In this document: positions 44,018 through 55,732 of the stretch, in pieces
Layout: the number at the start of each line of letters is the position of its first letter
How positions within the stretch are numbered: position 1 is the stretch's first letter
Assembly (NCBI GenBank): GCA_035578175.1
Contig: JAQMRL010000001.1
Coordinates: 437,481,639 to 437,545,638 of the forward strand
Length of the DNA: 64,000 nt
DNA from: Catonia carolina
Taxonomy: Eukaryota; Arthropoda; Insecta; Hemiptera; Achilidae
Direction: 5' to 3'
Position numbers and translations under genes: made by a program
The notes under the pieces: generated by a model
The model's input: the letters and a program-made list of their open reading frames with translations, nothing else
Database searches by the model: none
Told to the model about the DNA's origin: nothing

Positions 44018-44215
44018 CCGGCCGCATTGACGCAGTCGGTAACGTGCTCGCCTCTCATCATGCGGTCCTGGGTTCGAATCCCACTCAGGCACGGCATATT
44101 TTCATAAGTTACAAAAATCATTTCATCCTCCATTGTACAATAGTTACACCCCAACGTCGTTGCTAATGACCGTTGTAGTTGATGCAACGTTAAATAAATA
44201 AATAAAACAAAAAAA
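44018..44215 (+). mobile_element. Family C SINE with X in its tail
   Basis: Head ACGCAGTCGGTAACGTGC and B-box intact. Flanked on the left by AAATATCTTTCTG (44005-44017); the partner copy lies beyond X at 45194-45206. Confidence 0.88.
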
Positions 44216-44976
44216 TCTGGTGTGAAACACTCACACAACTTTCTCTTGCCAATGCAAATAATTAACAATAAACCTAACATTAGTATTAAAACATTAGAAA
44301 TGAACAAAAACTAACCTTATTTTAATCATGAGTGAATGACGCAAAATGACAATCGAACTCAGTTTGGCTTAAAAATACGGAAAATCACGCTTTCACGCTA
44401 AACTAGGCTCTGTAGAGAAAAATGCTCTAAACAAAAGTTGTAGATCTTTTAATTTTCTATAAATTTAATTATATACACTTTTGTCGTAAAATGCATACTA
44501 AGACCGAAATGTTAAAAAAATCGATTTTTCTCACGTTTTCGTGAGAAAAAAAAACAGAAAATCGCAAATTACCGCTAAACTAAGCGTTATACAAAAAAAT
44601 GTTTGAAACAGAAGTTGTAGGTTTTTAAATTCTCTACAACTTTTATTATATAAGTTTTTGCGCTAAAATTTATATTAAAGCCGTAATCTTAAAAAAACAA
44701 CGTTTTTACGTGAAAACAGCCTCACCGAGAATTTCAGCAAACATGGCGCCTACCCTATCTTGTAGAAAATAAAAAATTGAGTAAAATAGGCGATTTTAAA
44801 AAAAATCGTAGGACCAGTTTTTGAGAAAATCGCAAAAAACTGAAAAATTATACGAATAAACTACTACTTCCGGTTGACCGATTTTGATGAAAATGTTCGT
44901 GTCGCGTCCGGTAGTGGTATGTAACTTAAGTTTCAAGTTTCAAGTTCGTACGATGTTCCGTTCTTGAGATATTCTG

Positions 44977-45039
<63 letters not shown>

Positions 45040-45188
45040 CACACACACAGACCAATCGCTAAAAACATGTTTTTTGGGTTCAGGGGGTCTGAAAACGTAT
45101 AGATCCCGTGAAAACTCGATTTCGAAAAATCGACATGAAAACAATACTTTCCTTCCTATATATTCATATAGGCAAGAGAAAGTAAAAA
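44216..45188 (+). mobile_element. X element inserted in the tail of a C SINE
   Basis: Starts TCTGGTG right after the A-rich tail of the C SINE at 44018 and ends GTAAAAA at 45188. It carries the longest pure CA tract in the window (about 44979-45038). Confidence 0.87.
44979..45038. repeat. (CA)n microsatellite in X
   Basis: About 30 pure CA units. Confidence 0.95.
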
Positions 45189-45206
45189 TAAATAAATATC
45201 TTTCTG

Positions 45207-45681
45207 TGAAGAACGTAAAATCATCAGGAAAATACTTGGACCACGAAAAATTGACGATGGATACCGGCTACAAACCAACAGAACCACACAGAAAATTTCA
45301 AACATTTCAACAGACATAAGAAAAAGACGACTTAAATTCTATGGACACATACAACGACTTTCTGAACACAGACTTACCCACCAGATTCTTATTGCTACAG
45401 AAAATCTTAAAGGCATGAAATGGGCCGAACAAGTAAGAAGAGAGCTTGACAACGCTCAACTCACTTCTGAAGACGCGACAGACCGCGATACGTATAGAAA
45501 AAGAATAGACGAGTGGGAAGTGCAGCCAGAGATCAGAGCCAAGAAGACCGGCACTACGTGGACAGAGGAGAGGAAAAGAGCCATGAGTGAGAAGATGCAG
45601 ATGTCATGGAGAACCCGCAGGAAGAACCGTTGAAGCTTTACATGATCCATAAGGGTCTACAACGTGTATAATAATAATAAT
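45207..45681 (+). mobile_element. 5'-truncated LINE with (TAA)n tail
   Basis: The first frame reads KIIRKILGPRKIDDGYRLQ and IRKRRLKFYGHIQRLSEHRL; it continues at 45415-45633 with MKWAEQVRRELDNAQLTSED to a basic C-terminus ending RTRRKNR. The 3' end is (TAA)n at about 45668-45684. The element is flanked by two copies of (A)AATATCTTTCTG (45194-45206 and about 45681-45693), taken as its target duplication. A family-C SINE uses the same target sequence just upstream. Confidence 0.75.
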
Positions 45682-45693
45682 AATATCTTTCTG

Positions 45694-46296
45694 TTGGAGG
45701 AAAACAATAACAGACAACAGAGAAAATTTCTACATAAATAGTACAATAAATCATGGTGAAACATTTACGACAATGCGCTTTCAAACATGGAAAGACCTAT
45801 AATTGATTTTTTTCACTAACCAGTCTTTCATAGTATAAAACCGTGTACTGTAGTACAGAGAATGCAATACTGTAACATTATGTAATAGAATATTACAGAC
45901 CACTCATTTAATTCTAAGAAAACAGAAAAGAAAAAGCTGTAGCAGTAATTCGGTTAAATTTATAATATAAATACAGCCAACAATGCAGATGAGGTAATGT
46001 TTTATATATATTATGTACGCTTAAACTATGCAATACGTATTTTCCTGCCTTCTACCTTTAACATTATCATCAGCAACAACTACATAATTATTTACTCGCT
46101 TCCCCTAAGGCAAATCATCTTCAAACGCCGTTAAAATGCTAAACCTATCACTGCCTTCTTAATAATAAAAATAAAGAAAGAAAAAATTGTTGTAGGGATA
46201 CCATATAATAGACCTGCATCAGTATCAGGTTATCAATGTACGTAACTCAAGGAACACCTTGCACAACCAATCATCTCCCGCATTATTTTTTTACAT
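45694..46296. other. Nothing recognised
   Basis: No repeat or gene seen. The same holds for 43546-44004 and 50428-51173. Confidence 0.5.
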
Positions 46297-46404
46297 ATAC
46301 TGGGTGACTTCAAACAAAGTGTTAATTTTAATTCTTTTTTTTGAATAAAATCTCATTAAATTTTTTTCTGTTAGTAGATCTTCTTAACCTACATCAATAT
46401 TAAC

Positions 46405-47266
46405 TTTTTTTTAAATTTAGTTTATTTATTCACAACTGTACAAAATACAACCAGTGAATGTGATGTTATTAACAAAAACAAAAATGGCGTTAAGACATTA
46501 AGGAGACCGCCACTCAATAGTGCCATTCCAACGGTGGATTAATCTTGGATAATAAATTGATAGAATTTACATCTGCGCTATGATATCTCTACTCCATCGT
46601 CGTTTCAGTCTGCGTTGCGGATTTCCGGGTAAGTTTGGGGATGCCACCGTTCTAATGAGATGATTTTTATGATAATCAAGTATGCGTTTGAACCGAGAAT
46701 AGATGTGATAAAATGTGTCGTTAATATATGGAACATGTAAATCGTTGTGCAATGTGTGATTAGTAACGTAAAAGGGTGCGTCAGTTATTTGGCTAAGCAA
46801 TTTGGATTGAAATCGTTGAATTCGTTGTAGAGTTGAATGTTTTGCTGCGCCGTAAATTTGGCCACCATAAGTCCAAATCGGTTTCAGAAAAGATTTGTAT
46901 ACTTGTAGTTTTAAATGAAGTGGAAGTTTTGATCGTCGCGATATCAAGGAAAATAGTTGTTTTCGTCTGTTATCCAGAGTCTGCCGTTTTATTTGAACGT
47001 GTCTATTGCAGGTCGAGCGTCTGTCAATGTACAGGCCGAGATATCAAATTGAATCGGTTTGTGGAAGCGGTTGATCGCGCAAGAATACAGCGAGACATCT
47101 TTGTTTCATGAGAGTAAAAGTACTCTGCATTGTTTTTGTAGCATTCACCTTTATACGCCAATTATTAAACCATGTGTCAAGAATGTTCACATGGTGTTGT
47201 AAATTTTGAGTAGTTTCAATGCAACTTTTTGAAGCTGCTAAAAAGATAGTATCATCTGCGTATGTG
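46405..47266 (-). mobile_element. 5'-truncated Jockey-clade non-LTR element
   Basis: Flanked by AATATTAAC (46396-46404 and 47267-47275); the 3' end is a T run at 46405-46412 (poly-A on its strand). The minus strand encodes TYADDTIFLAASKSC (catalytic YADD), a region ending SI, a stop, YLGLYIDRR, then SRRSKLPLHLKLQVYKSFLK and TYGGQIYGAAKHSTLQRIQR, a strong Jockey signature, to a basic C-terminus at about 46567. The matching empty site is preserved at 47705-47729 in the duplicated copy of the host segment. One in-frame stop after DSI disables it. Confidence 0.88.
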
Positions 47267-47963
47267 AATATTAACTTTAAATATTTTAGAATTATTTTTT
47301 TACAGTCCGCATTCTCAGCATTCGAGTGGGCATTCTGTTTATATTTTTATAAACTATTCTGTTTTTGCTCTTCATGTAAACTCTTAAAATCATTAACCTG
47401 TGTTTACGTTTGTCGAATATATTGTTTCGGTTTATATCAAATTTTTCATGGTTTTTCTAACTTCTTTATATCAAAACCGACATATTATTATGTTTTATGT
47501 CTTAAAAATTTGTTTTGTCAAAGGATTGTCATCGACGCTGTGCAGAAATCCATAGAATCAATTTTCTTTTCTTTATTTACTCCATCAACTTGTGCATAAT
47601 TTTCTTAATTTGTACTGGGTGGCTTCAAACAAAGTGTCAATTTTAATTCTTTTTTTTAATAAAATCTTATTATATTTTTTTCTGTTAGTAGGTAGATCTT
47701 CTTAAGCTACATCAATATTAACTTTAAATATTTCTAAAATATTTTTTTACAGTCCGCATTCTCAGCATTCGAGTGGGTATTCTGTTTATACTTATATTTA
47801 TTTATCTGTTTATATTTTTACTCTTCCTCTAAACTCTTAAAATCAGCAACCTATGTTTACGTCTGTCCAATATAATATTGTTTCGGTTTATTCCAAATTT
47901 TTCAAGGATTTCTAACTTCTTTAAATCACAACCGACATACTATGATATTTCATAACTTAAAAA

Positions 47964-48954
47964 TCTGGTGTGAAACACTCACACAACTTTCTCTTGCCAA
48001 TGCAAATGATTAATAATAAACCTAACATTATTAATAAAATATTAGAAATAAACAAAAACTAACCTCAAAAACATAACCTTATTTTAATCACGAGTGAATG
48101 ACGCAAAATGACAATCGAACTCAGTTTGGCTTAAAAATACGGAAAATCACGCTTTCACGCTAAACTAGGCTGTGTAGAGAAAAATGCTCTAAACAAAAGT
48201 TGTAGATCTTTTAATTTTCTATAACTTTTATTATATACACTTTTGTCGTAAAATGCATACTAAGACCGAAATGTTAAAACAATCGATTTTTCTCACGTTT
48301 TCGTGAGAAAAAAAACAGAAAATCGCAAATTACCGCTAAACTAAGCGTTATACAAAAAAATGTTTGAAACAGAAGTTGTAGGTTTTTAAATTCTCTACAA
48401 CTTTTATTATATAAGTTTTTGCGCTGAAATTTATATTAAAGCCGTAATCTTAAAAAAACAACGTTTTTACGTGAAAACAGCCTCACCGAGAATTTCAGCA
48501 AACATGGCGCCTACCCTATCTTGTAGAGAATAAAAAATTGAGTAAAAAAGGCGATTTTAAAAAAAATCGTAGGACCAGTTTTTGAGAAAATCGCAAAAAA
48601 CTGAAAAATTATACGAATAAACTACTACTTCCGGTTGACCGATTTTGATGAAAATGTTCGTGTCGCGTCCGGTAGTGGTATGTAACTTAAGTTTCAAGTT
48701 TCAAGTTCGTACGATGTTCCGTTCTTGAGATATTCTGTTCACACACACACACACACACAGACACACACACACACAGACACACAGACACACACACAGACAC
48801 ACAGACACACACACAGACCAATCGCTAAAAACATGTTTTTTGGATTCAGGGGGTCTGAAAACGTATAGATCCGGTGAAAACTCGATTTCGAAAAATCGAC
48901 ATGAAAACAATACTTTCCTTCCTATATATTCATATAGGCAAGAGAAAGTAAAAA
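47964..48954 (+). mobile_element. X element with empty site preserved nearby
   Basis: Inserted in the second copy of a duplicated host segment at CTTAAAAA^TTTGTTT; the first copy (about 47499-47516) retains the uninterrupted sequence. Full length, with a compound CA/CAGA tract (48741-48815). Confidence 0.9.
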
Positions 48955-49222
48955 TTTGTTTGTCAAAGAATTGTCATCGACGTTGTGCAGAAATCTATAG
49001 AATTTAATCTTCTTTTCATTATTAACTCCATCAACTTTTTGTTTTCCCTACACTGTTTTCCTCGTTACATGAATTGTCCCTCCATTATCTCCTGGCTCAT
49101 TACCTTGTGTAGAATCTTTTGGTCTAATTTCTGTACTTCTTTAATTCTTAAATAGTTGTAAGTTATGTCTATAAATTAAATCTATCTTAATTATATTGAT
49201 AACTTGAACAAGATTTATAATA

Positions 49223-49400
49223 GACCGCCTCCGTAGCGTAGTGGTTAGCGTGTTAGCCTGCCACGCGGAGGTCCCGGGTTCGATTCCCGGCCAGGGTCTG
49301 GAAATTTTCACGTGTCAAATCCCACAGTTAATGTTTCATAACCCACCGTAATCGCTAATAACCAAGCAGTTGATGCGACTTTAAATACCTTAATAAAAAA
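49223..49400 (+). mobile_element. Family E SINE with tRNA-Gly(GCC)-like head, 13-bp duplication
   Basis: TAGCGTAGTGGTTAGCG, then GCCTGCCACGCGGAGG, then GGTTCGATTCCCGGCCAGG, close to the anticodon and T arms of insect tRNA-Gly(GCC). The 5' acceptor strand does not pair properly and a tail follows, so it is not a functional tRNA. Flanked by AAGATTTATAATA (49210-49222 and 49401-49413). Confidence 0.9.
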
Positions 49401-49493
49401 AAGATTTATAATAACTTATTAAACAAGGTGATTCACGAAAATAAAACGGAGTACTTCGAGAAATGAATCTAAATCAAATAGAAATGAAAAAAA

Positions 49494-50233
49494 TCTGGTG
49501 TGAAACACTCACACAACTTTCTCTTGCCAATACAAATAATTAACAATAAACCTAACATTAGTAATAAAACATTAGAAATAAACAAAAAACTAATTTCAAT
49601 AAACATAACCTAATTTTAATCATGAGTGAAAGACGCAAAATGAAAATCAACCTAAGTTTGGCTTAAAAATACGGAAAATCACTCTTTCACGCTAAATTAG
49701 GCTCTGTAGAGAAAATTCTTTAAATAAAAGTTGTAGATCTTTTAATTTCCTATAAATTTGTTTGTATACTTTTTGTCGTAAAATGCATACTAAGGCCGAA
49801 ATCTTAAAAAAATCGATTTTTCAAACGTTTTCGTGAGAAAATAATAGAAAATCGCTACCGCTAAACTAAGCGGTACAAAAAAAATGTTTAAATTAAAGTT
49901 GTAGGATTTTTAATTCTCTACATTTTCTATTATATAAATTTTTGCGCTAAAATGCATACTAAAGCCGTAATCTTAAAAAAAAAACAATTTTCTTACGTGA
50001 AAACAGCCTCACCAAGAATTTCAGCAAACATGGCGCCTACCCTATCTTGTAGAGCATAAAAAATCGTAGGACCCGTTTTTGATAAAATCATAAAAAAGTG
50101 AAAAATCACACGAATAAACTACTACTTCCGGTTGACCGATTTTTATGAAAATGTTCGTGTCGGGTCCGGTAGTCATATGTAACTTAAAATTTAAGTTTCA
50201 AGTTCGTACAATGTTCCGTTCTTGAGATATTCT

Positions 50234-50270
<37 letters not shown>

Positions 50271-50427
50271 ACCACCACCACCACTACACACCAATTGCTA
50301 AGAACATGGTTTTTGGGTTCAGGGGGTCTAAAAACGTGTAGATACGGTGAAAACTCGATTTCTAAAAATCGACATGAAAACAATACTTTTTTTCCTATAC
50401 ACTCATATAGGCAAGAGAAAGTAATAA
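49494..50427 (+). mobile_element. X element, diverged full-length copy
   Basis: Same ends, but the last five bases read ATAA-like instead of AAAAA, and there are many substitutions. The CA tract is followed by an (ACC)n run (about 50268-50284). Confidence 0.83.
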
Positions 50428-51173
50428 TATATAGTGAAAAATATAAATAATTTGTATTGATTCTGAAATAATAAAAAATTGTATTATTTACGTTTTACCC
50501 AGTACTCTACGAAATAAATTGATGTAGAAGTCGCCTTCTAAGTATTACAGCATCCTCTATTTTCCTATCTTTAACATTACAACACTAAAGTACATTATTA
50601 ATAAAAGTCTTGTTTTTATATCACGAACTGAATAACCTTTTTAAATAATAAGACACTCAAACATATAGTTTACGCAACATAAAAAATTGTATGTATGGAA
50701 CTGAAAGAAGAGTGTAAATTATGATATAGAAAATTATAGATGCATTTACAATAAATATTAAATTATCTTCAATCGTATTCAAAACTGGTTTCTTATTTAT
50801 TTAATTACTTCTGTAATTAACTACGTTACAATATGTAAGTAACCACAAAGTAAAAAAATAAATTAATGTAAAATTACATTACGTATCGGTAAAAATAATA
50901 AGAGAATTGTAAATAGTGTTGTATATTGAAGGATGGATTACGTAATGTTTTACTTCTTTCGATTTATTCGAATAACTTGTCAAGAAATATCGTGGGAAAA
51001 CCTTGGCAAAGACTTTGCAGATTCTAATATATAGTAGCTTAGGATAGGCTTACATTATGACAATGTTATTTAATTATAACGAAAGGAAAGCTTATCACAA
51101 AGATCTGTCAAATAAAAGTAAATAAGTGTAAGTAAATTCTTTAACCCTAGACTGCACAATTTTTTATACTGCA

Positions 51174-51491
51174 TTTACTTTCTCTTGCCTATACAAAAAT
51201 ATAGGAAGGAAAGTATTTGTTTTCATGTCGATTTTTCGAAATCGAATTTTTACCGGATCTACTCGTTTACAGACCTCTGAACCCAAAAAACATGTTTTTA
51301 GCGATTGGTCTGTGTGTGTGTGTGTGAACAGAATATCTCAAGAACGGAACATTGTACGAACTTGAAACTTGAAACTTAAGTTACATACTACTACCGGACG
51401 CGACACGAACATTTTCATCAAAATCGGTCAACCGGAAGTAGAAGTTTATTCGTGTAATTTTTCACTCTTTTGCAATTTTCTCAAAAACTAG
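51174..51491 (-). mobile_element. X element, truncated
   Basis: Keeps the subterminal-repeat end (TTTACTTTCTCTTGCC) and the TG tract to TTTCTCAAAAACTAG; the hairpin end is lost. It is followed about 30 bases on by an A-family copy. Confidence 0.8.
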
Positions 51492-51520
51492 TCAAAAAAC
51501 AAAAAGAAATTAAAGTAAGT

Positions 51521-51923
51521 TGTTTTTGTTTAGGTCATCAGCCGAAAGGCTGGTTTGAACCTGTAGAGATTTTACTAAGTAAAACGAGGAGTGAGGTGGT
51601 TTACCATTTGCCTTCCTCACTAAATGGAAAAGTATGCTTATCAGCATACCGGGCTCACTGAAAAGCACATATTTTCCATTCTGCAAATGACACCGTTACT
51701 TCATTCACCACAGGGTTTGGCTGTATAGGCCCTAATGAAATTTATTACTTTCAGAGGAGGTAACTCTGATTAGTGTCTTTTACACCTCTACCTCTTCTGT
51801 TCTTAAATGATTCAGTCATCTAATTGGCTGACCATTTGATAAGAAAAAGAACTATTTATTTTAGCCCTGCAACTAACAGATTGAAGGTAAATAATTGACA
51901 CTCCACCTGTCTGTTATGGGCAG
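51521..51923 (-). mobile_element. Family A element, full length
   Basis: Tail GTTGTTTTTGTTTAGGTCAT through to GTTATGGGCAG. No clear target duplication. Confidence 0.87.
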
Positions 51924-51949
51924 ATTATACATTACTAAGTGCTTAATAT

Positions 51950-51985
51950 GTTTTTGTAATTCCTAATAATTTGCGTACGTTGCAA
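51950..51985 (-). mobile_element. Family B tail fragment
   Basis: AATTCCTAATAATTTGCGTA then CGTTGCAATCTG, joined directly to a K fragment. Confidence 0.55.
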
Positions 51986-51987
51986 TC

Positions 51988-52135
51988 TGAAAAAATGTCA
52001 GAAGCTAAAACCACTCTACAACACTATAAGTGTGTAAAGTTTCAGTTTTCTATCTTTCACCAATTCTATAAAAAATGTAGCCTACCTAAAAATATTAAAT
52101 TTAACATTGGCGGGGTACATATTACAGTCTTCTCT
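51988..52135. mobile_element. K MITE fragment
   Basis: Matches the first 140 bases of K in reverse (ends ACAGTCTTCTC-TTAA at 52139), joined to a B tail. Confidence 0.72.
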
Positions 52136-52755
52136 TAAGGCATAAGTTTCTTATCAGATTAAATTAATTCGTCAATATTTTTAACACATACTACTTCACG
52201 CAATATTACATTTTTATTTATCTTTACCCTTATATGAGGTGAAAATTTAATAAACATTAAACTATTTTAGTAAAAATTATAGTTTTTCATGTGCTAACAG
52301 GAAGTTCAGTATCTCTTCTTCGACATTAGTTCTTCCAAATACAAAACAAGTTTGTCAGCTCACTGATTTAAGATTTCATTTTTTTCGCATTTTATCTACC
52401 GATATAAAACAATGTTTTGTTTTAATGCCACTAAAAACGTTAAAAAGATATTCCTTGCAGTTTATAATATTTGAAGTAAACAGGTTATCCAGTTCGAATG
52501 CTAGGAATGTCTTTCGGATTGATTTTAATAGATTTTTGTATTAAAATCGAATGTTTGTTTTTTTTAAACTTGTTCGTTCGTTTGGAAAGATTCCTGTGAA
52601 TTATCTTTTCTACTAAATCATGAATGATGTGTTTTAGTACTGAAATTTTTTAATTATTACATAACTAAATTGTTTAACTTTTTTATTTTAAAGTTTTAGT
52701 TACAAATCCAATGAAAATTTTGATGATTGAAATTCAATAATTACTTTATTTTTAA

Positions 52756-53458
52756 GGGGGTAGTCAACCCAGAAAATTAAAATCAAAACTACAGGCTAAA
52801 ATTTATCATTATATATTTTAAATGAAAGAGTAATTTACTGGTAATGATCTACCACTTGAACCAGGCCAAAAATATAATTACAGCCCCTAATATAAGGGTG
52901 GGGGTGGAAAAGCGGGCTTTTACGGGGAATCAAATATCTCAGGAACCAAGAAAGATATCAAAATGATTCTTGTGCTAAAAAATACAGAAAACTGCTGTTT
53001 ATTATCTGTTGTATGCTATTGTGTGTATTGTTTCTTACAAGAAATTAATTGAAGCAAACCATATTTTCAAAAATATTTGTTTTAAGTATTCACAAATTGT
53101 TTTTTAACTAAATCTCTACTAAGTTTTTGTAATAACCATTCAACAGATAATAGAGCAAGAAATTATGAACATTTGAAAAAACCATCTAAATACCTCCAGT
53201 ACAAACCAAAATATTTACTTCCCAAGAATGTACAATCATGCAAAAACACATTTCCGGAAAAATTAATTTTAAGTTTAAGGAATTATTTCACTCGCCTTGC
53301 TAGTGAGCATTATTTTAAACAGATATTTTTATAACTTTTTGTCAACGTACAAACAAAGTAAACACATGCTGTGATTTAGAAAATGTTAATAAACTTTAAA
53401 TAAATGCAAAAAACAATAAAAATGTTTAAAAAATCATCTTCCTGAGTTGACTACCCCC
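52756..53458. mobile_element. H MITE (TTAA flanks), best copy
   Basis: 703 bp, ends GGGGGTAGTCAACCCAG and (inward) GGGGGTAGTCAACTCAGG, TTAA at 52752-52755 and 53459-53462. About 85% similar to the copy at 4332 by eye. Confidence 0.85.
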
Positions 53459-53968
53459 TTAATGTCTCCTACATAAGTTATTTCCTTTCGACAAAATATT
53501 AATATAACTGTATTTTATTTAATATTTAAACATCAATAATATTTTCAATATCGTATTGAAAAGTAAATGAACAAAGCTCTGTTATGATAAATTACCCGAA
53601 GGCGTTATGGACGAACTGCCATATCAGGTATGCGTAATTGTAGAGTCATTTATAATAATAGAGTTTTGTTTAATATACTCTACTTTAATTAATTAATCCT
53701 TTAACCTACTCGTAGTCTCCAATATACCAAATAATACTCCAGGGCTTGCCTGTAGCGTGATGGCGCTGACCTGTTTATTTGCCGCCATATTTTCCTCTAG
53801 CGTTTTATACAATGACACAATTTAGAACCAACCCTAATATTAAAGTTTCATTTGTTTCGATTATGTACTAGATTAATTAATAAGTCTTTCATTACTTTTC
53901 TTACGATTAAATTTATTTTTCAATTTATTTAAAATTAATTAAATTCATTCATATTTTAACAAGCACAC

Positions 53969-54538
53969 GGCCGGCCCGTGGTGTAGTGGTCAGCGCAACT
54001 GGTTACTATGCCGGGGTCCCGGGTTCGATTCCCGGTCAGGTCTGGCATTTTTTTCATATGTTAATCACCATATCTGCCCATAACAGACAGGTGGAGTGTC
54101 AAATTTTTTACACTCAATCTGTTAGTTGCAGGGCTAAAATAAATAGTTCTGTTTCTTGTCACATGGTCAGCCAATTAAATGACTGAATCATTTAAGAACA
54201 GAAGAGGTAGAGGTGTAAAAGACACTAATCAGAGTTATTTCCTCTGAAAGTAATGAATTTCATTATACAGCCAGACCCTGTGGTGAATGAAGTGAAGGTG
54301 TTATTTGCAGAGTGGAAGATATGTGCTTTTCAGAGGGCCCGGCATGCTGATAAGCATACTTTTCCACTCAGTGAGGAAGGCAATGGTAAACCACCTCACT
54401 CCTCGTTTTACCTAGTAAAACCTCTACAGGTTCAAACCAGCTTTTTGGCTGATGACCTAAACAACAACAATCACCACATATTATTACCTACGCACAAGCC
54501 CAAGGCTTATGTAGGCATCATCACTCAATAAAAAAAAA
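53969..54538 (+). mobile_element. Family D SINE split by a family A element
   Basis: Head CGGCCCGTGGTGTAGTGGTC; its tail resumes after A at 54473 and ends in A8 at about 54538. Confidence 0.88.
54074..54472 (+). mobile_element. Family A element inside a family-D SINE
   Basis: Flanked by AATCACCATAT and AATCACCACAT, which join to restore the D tail. Confidence 0.9.
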
Positions 54539-54817
54539 GTAGATACAATAACTTTAATGTAATAATATAATTGACTCAATGTAATTTATAACTGTTTTCT
54601 TTTATATACACAGTAGAGTTAAAAAATGTAACCTCAATAAAATCTCGAACACGAAAAATTGCATTCGGTAATAAAAAAGCTAAACCAATAACCAACGCGA
54701 AAACTCAGAATTTAGTTTATTACATTTTACAAATTCAATTTTCGGATAAATGTATGGTTATCTGAATCTGGTGAACAATTCCAACACTTTTTACATTTTT
54801 TGGTTTACTAATGTTAC

Positions 54818-55080
54818 TTCGGAGACGAAGGTTCCTGGTTCAAATCCTAGTAAAGGTAGTTACTTTTATACGGATTTGAATACTAGACAGTGGTTACCGG
54901 TGTACTTTGATGGTTGGGGTTTAATTAACCATATTCTCTCAGGAATGGTCGGCCTGGGTCTGTACAAGACTACACCTCATTTACACGTCATACACATCAT
55001 CTTCATCTCATTGGGTCATGGGGTTGCTTATTGTTCTAAACTGAACAGATTGCAACGTACACAAATTAGGAATCACAAAA
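54818..55080 (+). mobile_element. Family B SINE, 5' truncated
   Basis: Begins at TCGGAGACGAAGGTTCC and runs to the 3' tail ACACAAATTAGGAATCAC. Confidence 0.85.
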
Positions 55081-55732
55081 AAAACTTATGTTACATTAAT
55101 AACAAAAATAATGTCACAAATTATAATTAGCCTTTTAGTTATCCTGTTGGTAGATTTATTATGTAGGCTAACCGTTGGGCAAATGAATGGCTCAACAGAA
55201 AAACGTTGCAACTGATAAAATTTACAAAAGTGAGGTTTCAGTGGAATACGTTCTATAAATCCTCTATTTGATCATATTAGTGAATTCTAATGGGTGGAAT
55301 TACAACTAAAATATTGGAAATTCTTGAAACAAAATCGTCATACAGTGAAAAATTGTTACACAGCTAAGAATCAGATGGTATTTTTCATTTTCTGTAAAAA
55401 TTTATTTTTGTTATTTGCAACGGTTTTCCGTTGGCCCATTCAAATATCACCCACTTCGAAAGATTTTAAATGGTTGGATTAGTAAACTGATTATGAAAAT
55501 TTAGAACAGAATAATAATGTAGTTAAATAAAATACTATAAACGAATTAAAAAAAGAGTAAAATCATAATTTTTGGCAGAAAGTATGTGTTCTTATAACAT
55601 TAAAAGAGATTTTAAAAACTTAAAGGGGCCGTTAAAGAGACTAAACGTTTAAGACTTAAGTACAAACTAAAATTATTAAGTGTTCTTAAATTATTAAAAA
55701 AGTTAACAGATATTTCTTAAACGAGACGTTAA

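Larger units (their letters stand above)
46297..49035. repeat. Tandem duplication of a host segment with different insertions
   Basis: Copy 1 (46297-47606) and copy 2 (47612-49035) share ACTGGGTGRCTTCAAACAAA, the AATATTAACTTTAAATAT block, CAGTCCGCATTCTCAGCATT and ACTCCATCAACTT. Copy 1 holds the Jockey element; copy 2 holds X. Without insertions each is about 430-450 bp. Confidence 0.82.

Noticed and set aside
44926..45144. Frames reading MFSCRFFEIEFSPDLYVFRP with a CVCV run
   Set aside because: They are read through the CA/TG tract of X; the tract length changes from copy to copy and breaks the frame.
47219..47599. 126-codon plus-strand frame with hydrophobic Cys/Phe-rich sequence
   Set aside because: It starts in the antisense of the Jockey element and continues into AT-rich DNA; the second copy of the segment does not keep it.
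49224..49295. Possible functional tRNA-Gly(GCC) gene
   Set aside because: The acceptor ends do not pair, a SINE-like body and A-rich tail follow, and a 13-bp target duplication flanks the unit.
52756..53458. H called as an ordinary piggyBac MITE
   Set aside because: TTAA is present, but the ends start with G rather than the usual C, so the superfamily was left open.
54253..54531. Open frames reading MNFIIQPDPVVNEVKVSFAEW in many places
   Set aside because: They lie at the same position in copies of family A, are broken in many, and appear with SINE-type target duplications. They are shadows of the repeat, not a gene family.
54870..55130. Open frames reading YFDGWGLINHTLSGMVGL
   Set aside because: They are the body of family B SINEs; other copies have stops and the frame starts in the tRNA-like head.
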